Shown here: one piece after another, positions 49,700 through 60,085 of the stretch
Numbering within the stretch: the stretch's first letter is position 1
Layout: every line of letters starts with the position of its first letter
DNA from: Vulcanisaeta sp. JCM 14467
GTDB lineage: Archaea; Thermoproteota; Thermoprotei; Thermoproteales; Thermocladiaceae
Assembly (NCBI RefSeq): GCF_001316245.1
Contig: NZ_BBDM01000007.1
Coordinates: 61,043 to 125,042 of the forward strand
Direction of reading: 5' to 3'
Length of the DNA: 64,000 nt
The notes under the pieces: generated by a model
The model's database searches: none
What the model saw: only the letters and a program-made list of their open reading frames with translations
Told to the model about the DNA's origin: nothing
Position numbers and translations under genes: made by a program

Positions 49700-50973
49700 T
49701 CAACGCTTAAGTCTCTGCGTCAATGATTGGTTCATCCTAGCCGCCTTACCCATGTAGTCCTGAATCCTAATCAACTCATTGAGCTTAACAATCCTCTCAC
49801 CACCAAGGACGCCACTCTTTATTATTGGTGCGCCGAAGCCCACGGCTATGTGGCTAGTGTCTCATACTCAGTATCGCCGGACCTATGGGACACCACTGGT
49901 ACATATCCATTGGATACCGCCAGCCTAACCGCTTCCCAAGCCCTTGACAGGGTGCCTATTTGGTCGGGCTTTATTATTATGGCGTTGGCGGCACCCTCCT
50001 TAATACCCCTGGACAACCTGGATGGATTCGTCGTGAATAGATCATCACCAACAATTAGGCACTTATCGCCAACCGAATCCGTCAACTCAGCGAATGATTG
50101 GAAGTCCTCCTCGTGGAATGGATCCTCCACATAGACAAGCCCGTACTTCTCAATCAGCCCCTTAACAAACTCAAGCTGTTCCCTGGGCGTCCTTGAGACC
50201 CCCTCATTGGTGTATACGTACTTCTCACCATTCCATAGAGTCGACGCTGCCATATCAACGCCAATCCCTATCTCGAAACCCATCTTGGAACCAACCTCCT
50301 TAACGGCCCTGCTAAGGATATCCAGCGCCGTGCTCGTGGATATCCTTGCTGACCAAGCTCCCTCATCATTACGACCACCGGTGAATGTTGGGTCTGCCTT
50401 GACCAATTCCTTAAAGACTGACCTGTGAACCTCGATATTGGCCTTGAGTGCCGAGTAAACGTCCTGGGCCCCATACGGTAGTACAAGGAATTCTTGAATG
50501 TCAGGGCCAAGCCCGCGGCTATGCTTACCACCACCAATCACATTACCAAGCGGGTATGGCAAGTCCCTAATGTTGGCACCACCCAGGTGTTGGTAAAGTG
50601 GTATTTCCAGAGCATTCGCAGCAGCCCTGGCAGTGGCCATTGACGTGGCTATGGCAACCGCGCCACCAATCCTCGAGAAGTTCTCAGTGCCATCAATCTC
50701 CTCAAGCCTAGCATCAACCTCACCCTGTATTGACGCATCCAAGCCCATTAGGTCAGGCGCGACGCTCTTCTCGAATGTACTTATTGCCAAGTCAACGTCA
50801 TTATTCGGGAAGTAAACAACCTCGTGAGAACCCCTCGAAGCACCCGCGGGTGCGGCTGCCCTTCCATAACCATCCGTCAGGTATACCTCAACCTCAACCG
50901 TCTCCTCACCCCTAGAGTTGAAGATCTTCCTGATGCCCAAGTCCTCAATTGTTGTATCTGGCATAAGCCCCAT
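49700..50973 (-). CDS. eno: Enolase, frameshifted near the C-terminus
   Basis: 2-phosphoglycerate dehydratase of glycolysis/gluconeogenesis. Reads [34 protein letters not shown] loop ([17 protein letters not shown]), [57 protein letters not shown] and [20 protein letters not shown] plus [17 protein letters not shown] one-base loss near 49853 is followed by [20 protein letters not shown] and [13 protein letters not shown] to a stop at 49700. About 424 aa. TATA-like element about 25 nt before ATG 50973. Confidence 0.95.
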
Positions 50974-51047
50974 TATGAGGAAGAAGACTGGATATTAATG
51001 CATTATTAGCGCAAGTATACGTTTACTTTACGTATACTTGAAACTCA

Positions 51048-51665
51048 CTACTTACCTAAAATGGCCCTTGCAATATCAATTATTGGATATAAAGTGTTGG
51101 AGTTAACCACAATCCTCGCGGCATTGGCAACCTCCTCATTAACAGGGTTATAGGCTATGGAGTACCTAGCCCTCCTAAGCATTGGTAGATCCATGTCGCT
51201 ATCGCCGACAGCCATCACGTAATCCCAGTCTAGCCTTAACTCCCTGATTAATTCATCAATTATTTCCTTATTCTCAACATTAACTTTAACGGAGATTAAT
51301 GCGCCATTATCAAATATTAACTCATTGCTTATGAAATAATTCACGTAATCCCTAATGGGAATGCCCGTATAATTGAGGCCGCCACTCACGGCTATAATAG
51401 ACACGTCTCTCTCCCTGAGGAATTTTAATAATTCTAAGGCACCTCTCCTCAGGGTTATGGGAATCTCGATCCACGATCTAGGCACGCCCATCCAAAGAAG
51501 AGCATCTACGAGTGCCCAATCCCTGTAATTGATGAGTCCCGCCTTATACGCATCCCTATTTATTGAAGCCCACTCATCGGTGCCCAAAACCCTATGAAGA
51601 TGTTGCCACGCCGACCTGAAGTACGTGAGGACCCCATCAACATCGAGTATTGCGGCCCTAATCAT
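51048..51665 (-). CDS. HAD-superfamily phosphatase
   Basis: 205 aa. HAD motif I IRAAILDVDGVLTYFRSAWQ, motif II SIIAVSGGLNYTGIPIRDYV and motif IV YVMAVGDSDMDLPMLRRARY; a helical cap between I and II as in phosphoserine phosphatase-like members. Small-molecule phosphatase of unknown substrate. ATG 51665 overlaps the stop of the upstream Hsp20-like gene in a TGATG arrangement, so the two are co-expressed. Confidence 0.85.
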   Translation of the reverse strand: MIRAAILDVDGVLTYFRSAWQHLHRVLGTDEWASINRDAYKAGLINYRDWALVDALLWMGVPRSWIEIPITLRRGALELLKFLRERDVSIIAVSGGLNYTGIPIRDYVNYFISNELIFDNGALISVKVNVENKEIIDELIRELRLDWDYVMAVGDSDMDLPMLRRARYSIAYNPVNEEVANAARIVVNSNTLYPIIDIARAILGK

Positions 51666-51909
51666 CACTCAACACCAATACTCACACCTTTAATTGGCAA
51701 CCTAATTATTAACAAGCCATTCCTATACTCAGCACGTGAGCCCTCTGTGGCAACCGACGCAGGTAACTCCTTAATGAGCAAGTACTTTCTATCGCCACCC
51801 TCAGCCCTAACGAATAGTTTATTATCACTAAGGAGCTTCACCGTTATCCCCTCCTTACCAACACCCGGCACCTCCCAATTGCTAGGTTAACCCTGACCTC
51901 TATATTCAT
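51665..51909 (-). CDS. Hsp20/alpha-crystallin-like small protein, frameshifted
   Basis: About 81 aa. It begins NIEVRVNL, then after a missing base near 51885 SNWEVPGVGKEGITVKLLSD, RKYLLIKELPASVATEGSRA and EYRNGLLIIRLPIK. The last piece is the GLLxIxLP end of an alpha-crystallin domain. Shorter than typical sHSPs and lacking the I-x-I tail, so it may be a diverged chaperone. GGGAG just before the ATG. Confidence 0.62.
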
Positions 51910-51968
51910 CTCCCTCACAAAATATTGCATAAAAGCGTTTTTAAAGGCATAATACGTAATTCCCGAGT

Positions 51969-53577
51969 ATGCCCATCGACTTCAGGAATTGGACGTCAAG
52001 TGCGATTACAACGCTTGAGATGAGGGTCATTGATCGAAACGCAACTTACGTGGGCATTGATAGGCACATACTCATGGAGAATGCGGGCAGGTCCGTGGCG
52101 ACCACGGTAATTGAGAGATACCCGAAGGCTCAGAGGATTCTCGTGGTTGCTGGGTTGGGCGATAATGGTGGTGATGGACTTGTGGCTGCCAGGTACCTGC
52201 ATTCGTGGGGTAGGGAGGTTAAGGTGGTTCTCCTGGGGCGTATTAGTGATGCTAGGGAGGAGTTGGTTGTGGATAACCTGGGTATTCTTAGGGGATTGAA
52301 TGTTGAGATAATAGAGGCTCCAACGCCGTATGATCTACTTGCTCATCAGGAGGTTTTTCACCCGTGGGCTGAGGTGATTATTGACGCGATTATAGGCACT
52401 GGTATTAGGGGTATTCTTAGGGAGCCTCAGGCCACGGCAATCGAGTTGATTAATAAGTCATCGGCATATAAGGTGGCTGTCGACATACCCAGCGGGTTGG
52501 ATCCGGACACAGGTGAGGTTAGGGACATTGCTGTTAAGGCTCATGTTACGGTAACAATGCACAGGCCCAAGGTTGGCCTGGTTAAGGAGGGTGTTTCCCA
52601 ATATGTTGGCGATTTAGTGGTTGCGGATATTGGTATTCCTGAGGAGGTGGAGCACGTGGTTGGCCCAGGTGACTTATACTACATGAGTTATTCCAGGATG
52701 CCTGACTCAAAAAAGGGTGATAATGGGCGTATACTCTTCATTGGTGGTTCTAGGGAGTTCACAGGCGCCATTTACCTAGCCGCCAAGGCAGCCCTTAGGA
52801 CTGGTGTTGACTTATCCGTGGTGATGGCCCCGAGGGACGTGGCTAGGGATATTAGGGCTCACGACCCGAGCGTAATTGCAATACCCCTAGACGGTGATTA
52901 CCTAATGCTTAGCCACGTTGATCAGATAATGGAGCAGGTGGGTAAGTCCCACGTTATAGCCGTAGGCCCTGGGCTTGGGCTTAGGGAAGAGACAATGAAG
53001 CTGTTGTCGAGTTGGTGTCAAGGGCCGTTAATATTGGTAAGAAGATCGTGATCGATGCGGACGCCATTAAGGCTATTGGCGAATTGAGGAGGCAGGACTT
53101 GATAACGAGGAATGTAATCGTGACGCCACATGCCGGTGAGTTTAAGTGGTTGACTGGGGTTGACGTGACGAAGGAGGCGAATGCGTGGTTTAGGGCTTCC
53201 CTGGTGAGGGATGTGGTTAAGTCATCGTTAAAAGGTGGTGTCGTGCTTCTTAAGGGTAATGCCGATGTAATAACCGATGGTGAGAGGTATAAGGTAAACT
53301 TCACGGGTAATCCAGGGATGACTGTTGGCGGTACTGGGGATGTGCTTACTGGCGTGGTGTCGGCGCTCATGGTTAAGGTCCAAGACTCGCTCGAGGCAGC
53401 CGCAATAGGCGCTTTCGTGACTGGTTTAGCGGGTGATCTAGCCGTTAAGGACCTGGCTATCACATAACGCCTATCGATGTCATAGAGTACATACCCAGGG
53501 TGTTTAAGAAGCTGCTGGATGTAGATGGTATTGTTAACGCAGCAATTCATCCACAGGCCCTGAGACTCATTAGTTAA
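51969..53577 (+). CDS. nnr: Bifunctional NAD(P)H-hydrate repair enzyme, frameshifted
   Basis: Fusion of NAD(P)HX epimerase (N-terminal) and ADP-dependent NAD(P)HX dehydratase (C-terminal). The epimerase part reads MENAGRSVATTVIERYPKAQ, VVAGLGDNGGDGLVAARYL and AVDIPSGLDPDTGEV; the dehydratase ribokinase-like part has KGDNGRILFIGGSREFTGAI, AVGPGLGLREETMKL, VIDADAIKAIG, NVIVTPHAGEFKWLTG, GGVVLLKGNADVITDG and GNPGMTVGGTGDVLTGVVSA with catalytic Asp. Frameshifts near 53005 and 53458; the tail ends GIVNAAIHPQALRLIS. About 536 aa. Metabolite repair matters at high temperature. Confidence 0.93.
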
Positions 53578-53685
53578 TACTGGTCAGGAATGTTCAGTAG
53601 CCTGGAAGTTCATCAATTATTGATCAGGGTCCACCATGGTCATCACTTATTAGTATTTCTTCAAAAAACGTTGGAATTATTAAGC

Positions 53686-53979
53686 TTACGCCAGTGGTAC
53701 AATCACGGCCTTTTCACTCCATAATGAATGCCTACGCCCACTCCTTTCGTGGAACTTCCTAATATCCAGAGCTACGTCTAGTGGGTCGTACGTTATTGTT
53801 AAATGAACAAAGTCACCATCAGCACAGGCTACAATATGTATCTTGGGATCATTGAGAAGTAGGATCTCGCATTCATGTTTCAGATCCCCATAATCACCAA
53901 TTAATTGCTTCCTTAAAGCTAACCACAAAGTCTTCCTTATTACCACAGTCTCTCTAATCATCCTGCTTGAATAATTCAA
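53686..53979 (-). CDS. Small protein of unknown function
   Basis: 97 aa, no membrane segment. It reads IRKTLWLALRKQLIGDYGDL, KHECEILLLNDPKIHIVACA and HLTITYDPLDVALDIRKFHE. Not recognised; the single domain with two beta hairpins and helices could be a regulator or chaperone. Stands alone between nnr and two membrane genes. Confidence 0.45.
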   Translation of the reverse strand: MNYSSRMIRETVVIRKTLWLALRKQLIGDYGDLKHECEILLLNDPKIHIVACADGDFVHLTITYDPLDVALDIRKFHERSGRRHSLWSEKAVIVPLA

Positions 53980-54127
53980 CTTCAGCTAAATAAAGATTTC
54001 CTCGCAATAATTAAGACATTCTATGGAGACATTAACATTAATTAATCCCTTGATACAGGCCAGGGTGCCTACACCGAATCTTGTAACGAATGAAATACTT
54101 ATCCTCCGCAACCTAATTTAGGTAATG

Positions 54128-54328
54128 ATGAGCAGTAGGTTGGTCAGTAGGAGGGTTCATACGGATACTGGCGCATTATCACTATTAATAACGAATTACG
54201 TATTCTCCCTAGCCACCCTAGTGATAATTAATAAATGTAATATTAATATTATTAGGTTAGTATTAAACACGGCCCTTGCATTTTTAAATGTTGTGAGTCT
54301 CGTGAAGGCGCACCTGCTTAGTGTCTAG
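54128..54328 (+). CDS. Small membrane protein
   Basis: 66 aa with two hydrophobic stretches (GALSLLITNYVFSLATLVII and IIRLVLNTALAFLNVVSLV). It overlaps the start of the next membrane-protein gene by 8 bp, so they form an operon. Family not recognised. TATA-like cctaatttag just upstream is weak. Confidence 0.45.
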   Translation: MSSRLVSRRVHTDTGALSLLITNYVFSLATLVIINKCNINIIRLVLNTALAFLNVVSLVKAHLLSV

Positions 54329-54899
54329 GAGGGGTTTGCGTGATTACTTACTATTCCTAATAAATACGGCACCATACCTAGTACTTATTCCTTACCTGGG
54401 CATTTGGTTATTGATTCCCTTAACGCCGCTTATGTTGTTCATTATCGAGGTAATTCGTGGGAGGGGTAGGTCTGCCGTGGCCAATGTTTCTGGGACTACG
54501 TTGATAGCCTCAACGTACCTGGCGTGGTACGTGCTCATGGGTGGTGACTTAGAGATTAAAGTGATAGTGGCGTCGTTGGTGTGGGTTATTTATCATGCGT
54601 TCTCCGCATTGTACGTTGAGGGTAAATTACCATTTAGGCAGGGCGTTAAGCCCTACCACTCATCAATTCTTTGGTTCATAAGCCTGCCTGGGCTGGCCTA
54701 CGGATTGTACATCACTAGCGGCGTGCTACCTCTAGTCATACTGCTTGAGCCATCGGTTAGGGCGTTAATAGCCGTTAGGGAGAGTAAATTACCTATGAAC
54801 GACTTAAGACGCAAGATTAGGAGGATTGGTATTAGCCTACTGATTGAGTCACTGGTCTTGGCGAGTCTCATTCTGGTCATTCTCTTTGTGTTAAGGTGA
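54321..54899 (+). CDS. Polytopic membrane protein of unknown function
   Basis: 192 aa with about six hydrophobic helices, e.g. APYLVLIPYLGIWLLIPLTP, VIVASLVWVIYHAFSALYVE and GISLLIESLVLASLILVILF, and charged loops EVIRGRGRSAV and RESKLPMNDLRRKIRRIG. No transport or catalytic motif is visible. GTG start inside the previous gene. Convergent with the surface protein gene, ends abutting. Confidence 0.6.
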   Translation: MSRRGLRDYLLFLINTAPYLVLIPYLGIWLLIPLTPLMLFIIEVIRGRGRSAVANVSGTTLIASTYLAWYVLMGGDLEIKVIVASLVWVIYHAFSALYVEGKLPFRQGVKPYHSSILWFISLPGLAYGLYITSGVLPLVILLEPSVRALIAVRESKLPMNDLRRKIRRIGISLLIESLVLASLILVILFVLR

Positions 54900-55727
54900 T
54901 TATCCCTGGTAAAGCAGTACGCCTGAGTACCAGTTGAGTGTTGAGCCTGGTGCCTGAATTACGACTTGCCAGCATGGGTAGTTACTAATGTTTATAGTTA
55001 TTGTTTGGGCAGTCGACACCGAGGTTGAGTATATGGGCACGTTTATTGACGTGCCTGGCACGGTATAGCAATAGACGGTTACATTACCGCCTGAGGGCAC
55101 GCTAATGTTTATGAGTAATACCTCGACGAGTGTTAGGTTGCTAAATGTGAATAGGGTGTATGACTGTTGTATGTATGTGTAGGGCGTGCCATACAATTGA
55201 TAATACATGGTTACGTGTCTCAGCAATTTATTGAGCATACTTATTATCTCAGTATTATTATCAGCCACGTAATTGCTTACGTTAATCACGGCATTGTATA
55301 TCGTATTTTCTGCACTATTTATGGTTGATGTTACGTTACTCTCAATATTACTCTTCACGTTATTTATCAAGTTAGTTATTGTCGAATTAACGGTCACTAC
55401 CTCATTAATTACCCTAGCACTACTCCTATTTATTGCATTGATTATGTTTGTAGTATTGGCACGTTGGTAGTAGTAAATATTTTCTAGATATGTGGATATT
55501 ACGCTTAGGTAGTTAATGATGTTGCGGTAAAGGCTCCTCGTGTAGTTTAGTATTGATGATGTGGTCATGTTTATCGGCTCTAAGTACTGCTGTTGCATTG
55601 TGCTTTCCTGGGCGAGTATGTTCCCCGTATTCGTCATTATTGGGTTCAGGTAAATGGCTATTGATATCACCAGCAACGCAATAACAACTATTAAAAGTGC
55701 GAGGGTATACCTCGCATTCCACGCCAT
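54900..55727 (-). CDS. Secreted or membrane-anchored coiled-coil surface protein
   Basis: 275 aa. N-terminal uncleaved signal anchor (YTLALLIVVIALLVISIAIY), then about 140 residues of Asn/Ser/Thr-rich heptad-like helix (VINEVVTVNSTITNLINNVK, VTSTINSAENTIYNAVINVS) and a beta-rich C-terminal domain (YTLFTFSNLTLVEVLLINIS). At least ten N-x-S/T glycosylation sequons are present, and only two Cys near the C-terminus. It is most likely an externally exposed stalk protein; function unknown. Confidence 0.65.
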   Translation of the reverse strand: MAWNARYTLALLIVVIALLVISIAIYLNPIMTNTGNILAQESTMQQQYLEPINMTTSSILNYTRSLYRNIINYLSVISTYLENIYYYQRANTTNIINAINRSSARVINEVVTVNSTITNLINNVKSNIESNVTSTINSAENTIYNAVINVSNYVADNNTEIISMLNKLLRHVTMYYQLYGTPYTYIQQSYTLFTFSNLTLVEVLLINISVPSGGNVTVYCYTVPGTSINVPIYSTSVSTAQTITINISNYPCWQVVIQAPGSTLNWYSGVLLYQG

Positions 55728-55849
55728 ACGCCATTAATTAATAACCTGAACTTATATGGGTTGCTGAGGGTTAAACGGGTTTACCCGGTAGTTATGGTAT
55801 TGTGACATATAGAGAAATAGTTATAAGGACATAAGTAGTAATAGGTCTA

Positions 55850-57728
55850 ATGGTACCGAACACACCAGATGAGGTTGATAGACTCCTCCGAAGCAGGATG
55901 AGTGATGAAATGTACCGAAGATTAATGAATATCAGGAACCCCGAACTCCACAAATTCATAGCCTGGACCGTGGACCTCTGCAAGCCCGATTCCATATTCA
56001 TAAACACAGGCAGTCCAGAGGACTTTGATTACATTAGGAGGAAGGCCATAGAGACTGGTGAGGAAATACTACTAAAGACCCCTGGACATACCGTGCACTT
56101 CGATAGCCCCTACGACCAGGCCAGGGCCCGTGAGGACACGGCAATACTACTACCTGGTGGACAAAAGCTCCCCTTCATAAGGACTAAGGATCGTGATGAG
56201 GGATTGAAGGAAATGTACTCACTACTCAACGGTATTATGAAGGGCAGGGAAATGCTCGTGGCTTCTACTCCCTTGGACCAAAGGCTCGCCATTCAGCATA
56301 TTGGCCATTCAAATAACGGATTCATACTACGTAATGCATAATGAAAACATACTGTACAGGACGGCATACGACGAATTCGTCAAGCAGGGTGAAAGGGCTA
56401 GGTTCCTTAAGTTCATTCATTCTCAGGGTGAATTGAATGAGATGAAACAGAGCAAGAACATTAAGCAGAGGAGGATCTACATAGACCTCCTCGATGAGAC
56501 AGTGTACTCAGTAAATACGCAGTACGGCGGTAACAGCATCGGCTTAAAGAAACTAGCCCTTAGGCTAACGATCAAGAGGGCCATGGAGGAGGGCTGGCTT
56601 AGCGAGCACATGTTCCTAATCGGCGTTGAGGGGCCTAGGGGCAGGGTCACATACTTCACCGGCGCATTCCCATCATACTCAGGCAAGACCTCAACGGCAA
56701 TGCTCGGTAGGTTAATCGGTGATGACCTGGCATTCCTGAGGAATGTCAATGGTGAGGTTAGGGCAGTTAACCCAGAGATAGGGGTCTTCGGGATAATCGA
56801 GGGCATAAACCCAATCGACGACCCATTAATATATGAGGTACTAACGAGGCCCAACGAGATCATATTCTCGAACGTATTAATTACCGAGGATGGCGAGGTT
56901 TATTGGAACGGCATGGGCAAGCCCGAGCCGGAGAGGGGCATTAACTACACGGGCAAGTGGTGGAGGGGTAAAACCGATGAGAAGGGTAACCCAATACCGC
57001 CATCTCATCCCAACGCCAGATTCACCGTATCACTAAAGGCCTTCAGGAACCTGGACCCTGCCTATGACGATCCAAATGGTGTCATTGTTGGTGGCATAAT
57101 ATTCGGCGGTAGAGACCCCGATACCCTCGTCCCTGTCTACGAATCCTTTAATTGGGAACATGGCGTAGTCACGATAGCCGCATCCCTCGAGTCTGAGAGA
57201 ACCGCCGCGGTAATCGGTAAACCTGGTGAGAGGGAGTTTAACCCAATGGCTAACCTCGACTTCCTGTCCGTAGACCTTGGCATTTACATAACGAATTACC
57301 TAAAGTTTGGCGAGGGTCTGACGAGGCCTCCGAAGATATTTGGCGTTAATTACTTCCTTAGGGATGAGCAGGGTAGGTTCCTTAATAGTAAGGAGGATAA
57401 GAGGGTTTGGCTTCAGTGGATGGAGAGGAGGGTCCACAACGAGCTTGGCGCAATAACAACACCCATAGGCTATATACCGAGGTATGAGGACCTGAAGGTA
57501 CTATTTAGGGAGGTGCTCAATAGGGAGTACAGGCTTGAGGACTACACAAAGCAATTCGCAATAAGGGTCGCAAAGCTCCTTGAGAAGATTGATAGGATTT
57601 GGAAGATATACTCAGAAATACCAACGACGCCAAGGAGATTCTTCGAAGTACTTGAGGAACAGAGACAGAGGTTGCTGGATGCCAGGAATAAGTACGGTGA
57701 TGTAATACCGCCACAGAAATTTGAGTGA
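55850..57728 (+). CDS. pckG: PEP carboxykinase (GTP-type), frameshifted
   Basis: Interconverts oxaloacetate and PEP for gluconeogenesis. The first part reads [20 protein letters not shown] and [20 protein letters not shown]; after a frameshift near 56300 come QTYSV-like substrate elements ([20 protein letters not shown]), [20 protein letters not shown], the P-loop [17 protein letters not shown]-region analogue [15 protein letters not shown], and [10 protein letters not shown]. About 625 aa. In most GTP-PEPCKs the P-loop begins FPSACGKT with a reactive Cys; here that position is Ser (SYSGKT). Confidence 0.92.
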
Positions 57729-57743
57729 TCATAGGGCATTGAT

Positions 57744-58836
57744 TTATTCATTTAAAACCATTAATCTATATCGAGAACCACTGAGATTAGCCGCAGCATT
57801 TATTACATGCAACTCACTCTTCGTAGTCAGCGTTACTGCGCGCCCCCTCCTATCAAGCCTTGCAGTCCTGCCTATCCTATGAATATACGTCTCTGGATTA
57901 CTTGGTACATCGAAATTAATTATTAACTCTACATCAATTATGTCTAAACCCCTTGAGGCTAAGTCCGTAGTTACCAATACGACGTCCCCATCCTCATCCC
58001 TAAACCTTCTTAACACTCTCTCCCTCATGTATTGTTTCATGCCACCATGAAGCAAAAACGCATAGTACTCCCGGGACAACTGCCTATGTAGTCTATACGC
58101 CCTCTCCCTTGTGTTTGTAAAGACTATGGACTTACCCGTCAATTCCTTCGTCATAACGCTATACTTCTCACTCCAAAATCCATTAATTAAGTACACGACC
58201 TGCTCCACGTGAGGTAATTCATACTCATGATTACCAGTCTTAGAAAGACAGGGTTTCTCATAATACTACGTAACAGTTCATAAACTTCCCTAGCAGTGTT
58301 GCGGTGGCGGCGTAGGTTTGCTTCCTATTATGTGCTAGGCTTGATATAACACGAACATCATCTATGAAACCCATATCTAGCATTCTATCCACCTCATCAA
58401 TGACGAAGTAATCAACACGACCTAAATCAATGTAGGACTTCCTCACCAGATCCAGTAATCGACCGGGGGTCGCCACAACGAGGGATGCGTCCCGCACAGA
58501 GCTTAGTTGCTTGTCATAAGGCACACCGCCATAAACTACGGCATGCCTAAACCCAAGGTACTTATTGAAGTACATAAAATGCGAAGCAACTTGCAATGCC
58601 AATTCACGGGTGGGCACAATGACTAGGGATTCCGTAACCTTACCAACCATGGAGTTCATTATGGGCAGGAGATAAGCCGCGGTTTTACCACTACCTGTTC
58701 GAGCCTGCATGGCAATATCAACACCCATCAAAGCCTTGGGAATAACCAAACTCTGAATCTCCGTAGGTCTCTCAAACCCAACATCAACCAGGGCCTTCCT
58801 AAGTTCCTCCCTTAGTTCGTTAAATACCTCGTTCAT
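57744..58836 (-). CDS. DEAD-box RNA helicase, frameshifted
   Basis: Superfamily 2 ATP-dependent RNA helicase, about 364 aa with two RecA domains. Q motif GFERPTEIQSLVIP, motif I QARTGSGKTAAYLL, Ia PTRELALQVA, Ib ATPGRLLDL, motif II VIDEVDRMLDMGF (DEVD in place of DEAD), motif III in the AATATLLG region. A frameshift near 58240 precedes domain 2: SIVFTNTRERAYRLHR, LLHGGMKQYMRERVLRRF, VLVTTDLASRGLDI and motif VI YIHRIGRTARLDRRG. No N- or C-terminal extension. Probably in RNA unwinding at ribosome assembly or RNA decay. Confidence 0.9.
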
Positions 58837-58969
58837 TCAGCACCAATAAACTGGGCATTAATAAAACGGAGCCTAATTAGGCAATTCTCCGGTGCCGGGA
58901 TAACTTCAGGAATTATCATTAAATTGCGATAAATATAAATTCTAGGTTAATGAAATAGTATTGGCGTAA

Positions 58970-59328
58970 ATGGCATCACGATGGTACGCAAGGGCTGAGC
59001 GGTATAGAGCACTAAGTAGGGATATGCTCAATAGGGGTTTCTATCCAGAGGCATGTTTTTTTTGCTCAACAAGCCACTGAATTTTATCTTAAGGGTAGGC
59101 TCATAGAGTTAACAGGTTCAAGATTGTATACTCATTCAATAATTGCATTATTAAACCAGGTAGACTCCATACTCAATAAGCCCTTAAACGACGAGGTCAT
59201 TAGATGTGCCAAGCTCCTTACTGAGCAGTACATAGGGTCTAGGTACTGATGCCCGCATGCTCGATTATGATAGGACCGACGCCGAGGACTGTGTAAAGTG
59301 CATGGAAATGGTGATGAGCTATGTCTAG
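58970..59328 (+). CDS. HEPN-domain protein of a HEPN-MNT pair, frameshifted
   Basis: About 118 aa after two corrections. It begins ASRWYARAERYRALSRDMLN, then FFAQQATEFYLKGRLIELTG (the helix AQQAxExxLK of HEPN), RLYTHSIIALLNQVDSILN, VIRCAKLLTEQYIGSRYPDA and DRTDAEDCVKCMEMVMSYV. The first frame break is inside an 8-T run at about 59056-59063; the second near 59248. It overlaps the downstream nucleotidyltransferase gene by 8 bp. In HEPN-MNT toxin-antitoxin modules the HEPN protein is the RNase toxin and the MNT enzyme AMPylates it. Confidence 0.78.
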
Positions 59329-59704
59329 GGAGGTTTTTCTTAGAATGCACCGTGAGATTGAGGAGTGGATAAAGAGATTGTGTAGTGAGGGTTATACGGT
59401 AGTATTATTTGGTTCCAGGGCCCGTGGTGAGGCCAGGATAGACAGTGACTGGGACTTGGTGATAATAGGCAATAAGCCACCCACTGAACCGCCCAATGAC
59501 TTAGCCCAGGTCCACTACGCCAATGAGGAGTTTGTGGAGAGGGAAGTCATGAGCTTTAACACGATATTTCTCGATGCATTTTACGAGGGTAAATTAATAT
59601 GCGGCGATCAAGCCGTATTCAACAGGTTAAGGAGCCTTGTTTTGAATGTGACTAAAGGCTTCATGAAGACTAGGGATGGCTGGGTGAGGGCGGTCAATAG
59701 GTAG
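59321..59704 (+). CDS. MNT-type minimal nucleotidyltransferase (antitoxin)
   Basis: 127 aa. The polymerase-beta core is VVLFGSRARGEARIDSDWDL followed by VIIGNKPP, giving the GS-x-D-x-D catalytic signature. The third acidic residue probably lies in FVEREVMSF or IFLDAFYEG. It partners with the overlapping HEPN gene; such enzymes transfer AMP to the HEPN toxin and neutralise it. Complete frame. Confidence 0.82.
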   Translation: MSREVFLRMHREIEEWIKRLCSEGYTVVLFGSRARGEARIDSDWDLVIIGNKPPTEPPNDLAQVHYANEEFVEREVMSFNTIFLDAFYEGKLICGDQAVFNRLRSLVLNVTKGFMKTRDGWVRAVNR

Positions 59705-60085
59705 GTTAGCCCTCATGATAATTAACTGGCGAAGTACTCAATGGTATAGCATTCAGGGAGGTCCTACGAACTAACCACTACCGGTTGAGCTGGGATGCCA
59801 TTTTAGCACGCAGGCTACAGGTAATCAATTAGGGTCGGTTTAAGGCTCACCGACCATTAAGGGAGGTTATTGCGCCTAACTCGGTATAATGCCTAACATG
59901 ACTAATCATCACCAGACCTATACATCATCATTTCTAACTATTTTAAGGCCCCTCAAACACTCCAGTGATCAACCTAGCATCTCTCAGCCCATCCCATGCA
60001 ATACGCCCAGTGATTCCTCACCCAAGACCTTAGTTTCTAGGGCGTACGCCTTTTAACTAGCCAGGCTAATTAAATTATTGCGGGC
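59705..60085. other. Gene-free stretch with a small degenerate remnant
   Basis: No intact gene. On the minus strand between about 59955 and 60055 two frames read AYALETKVLGEESLGVLHGM and AWDGLRDARLITGVFEGP, which look like the decayed C-terminus of a protein that I cannot identify. The rest shows no structure. A TATA-like gccttttaac at about 60049-60058 belongs to the next gene. Confidence 0.4.

Noticed and set aside
59905..59935. Two RTGATGA words on the minus strand close together.
   Set aside because: No D or D' CTGA in a usable position, and the area overlaps a degenerate coding remnant.
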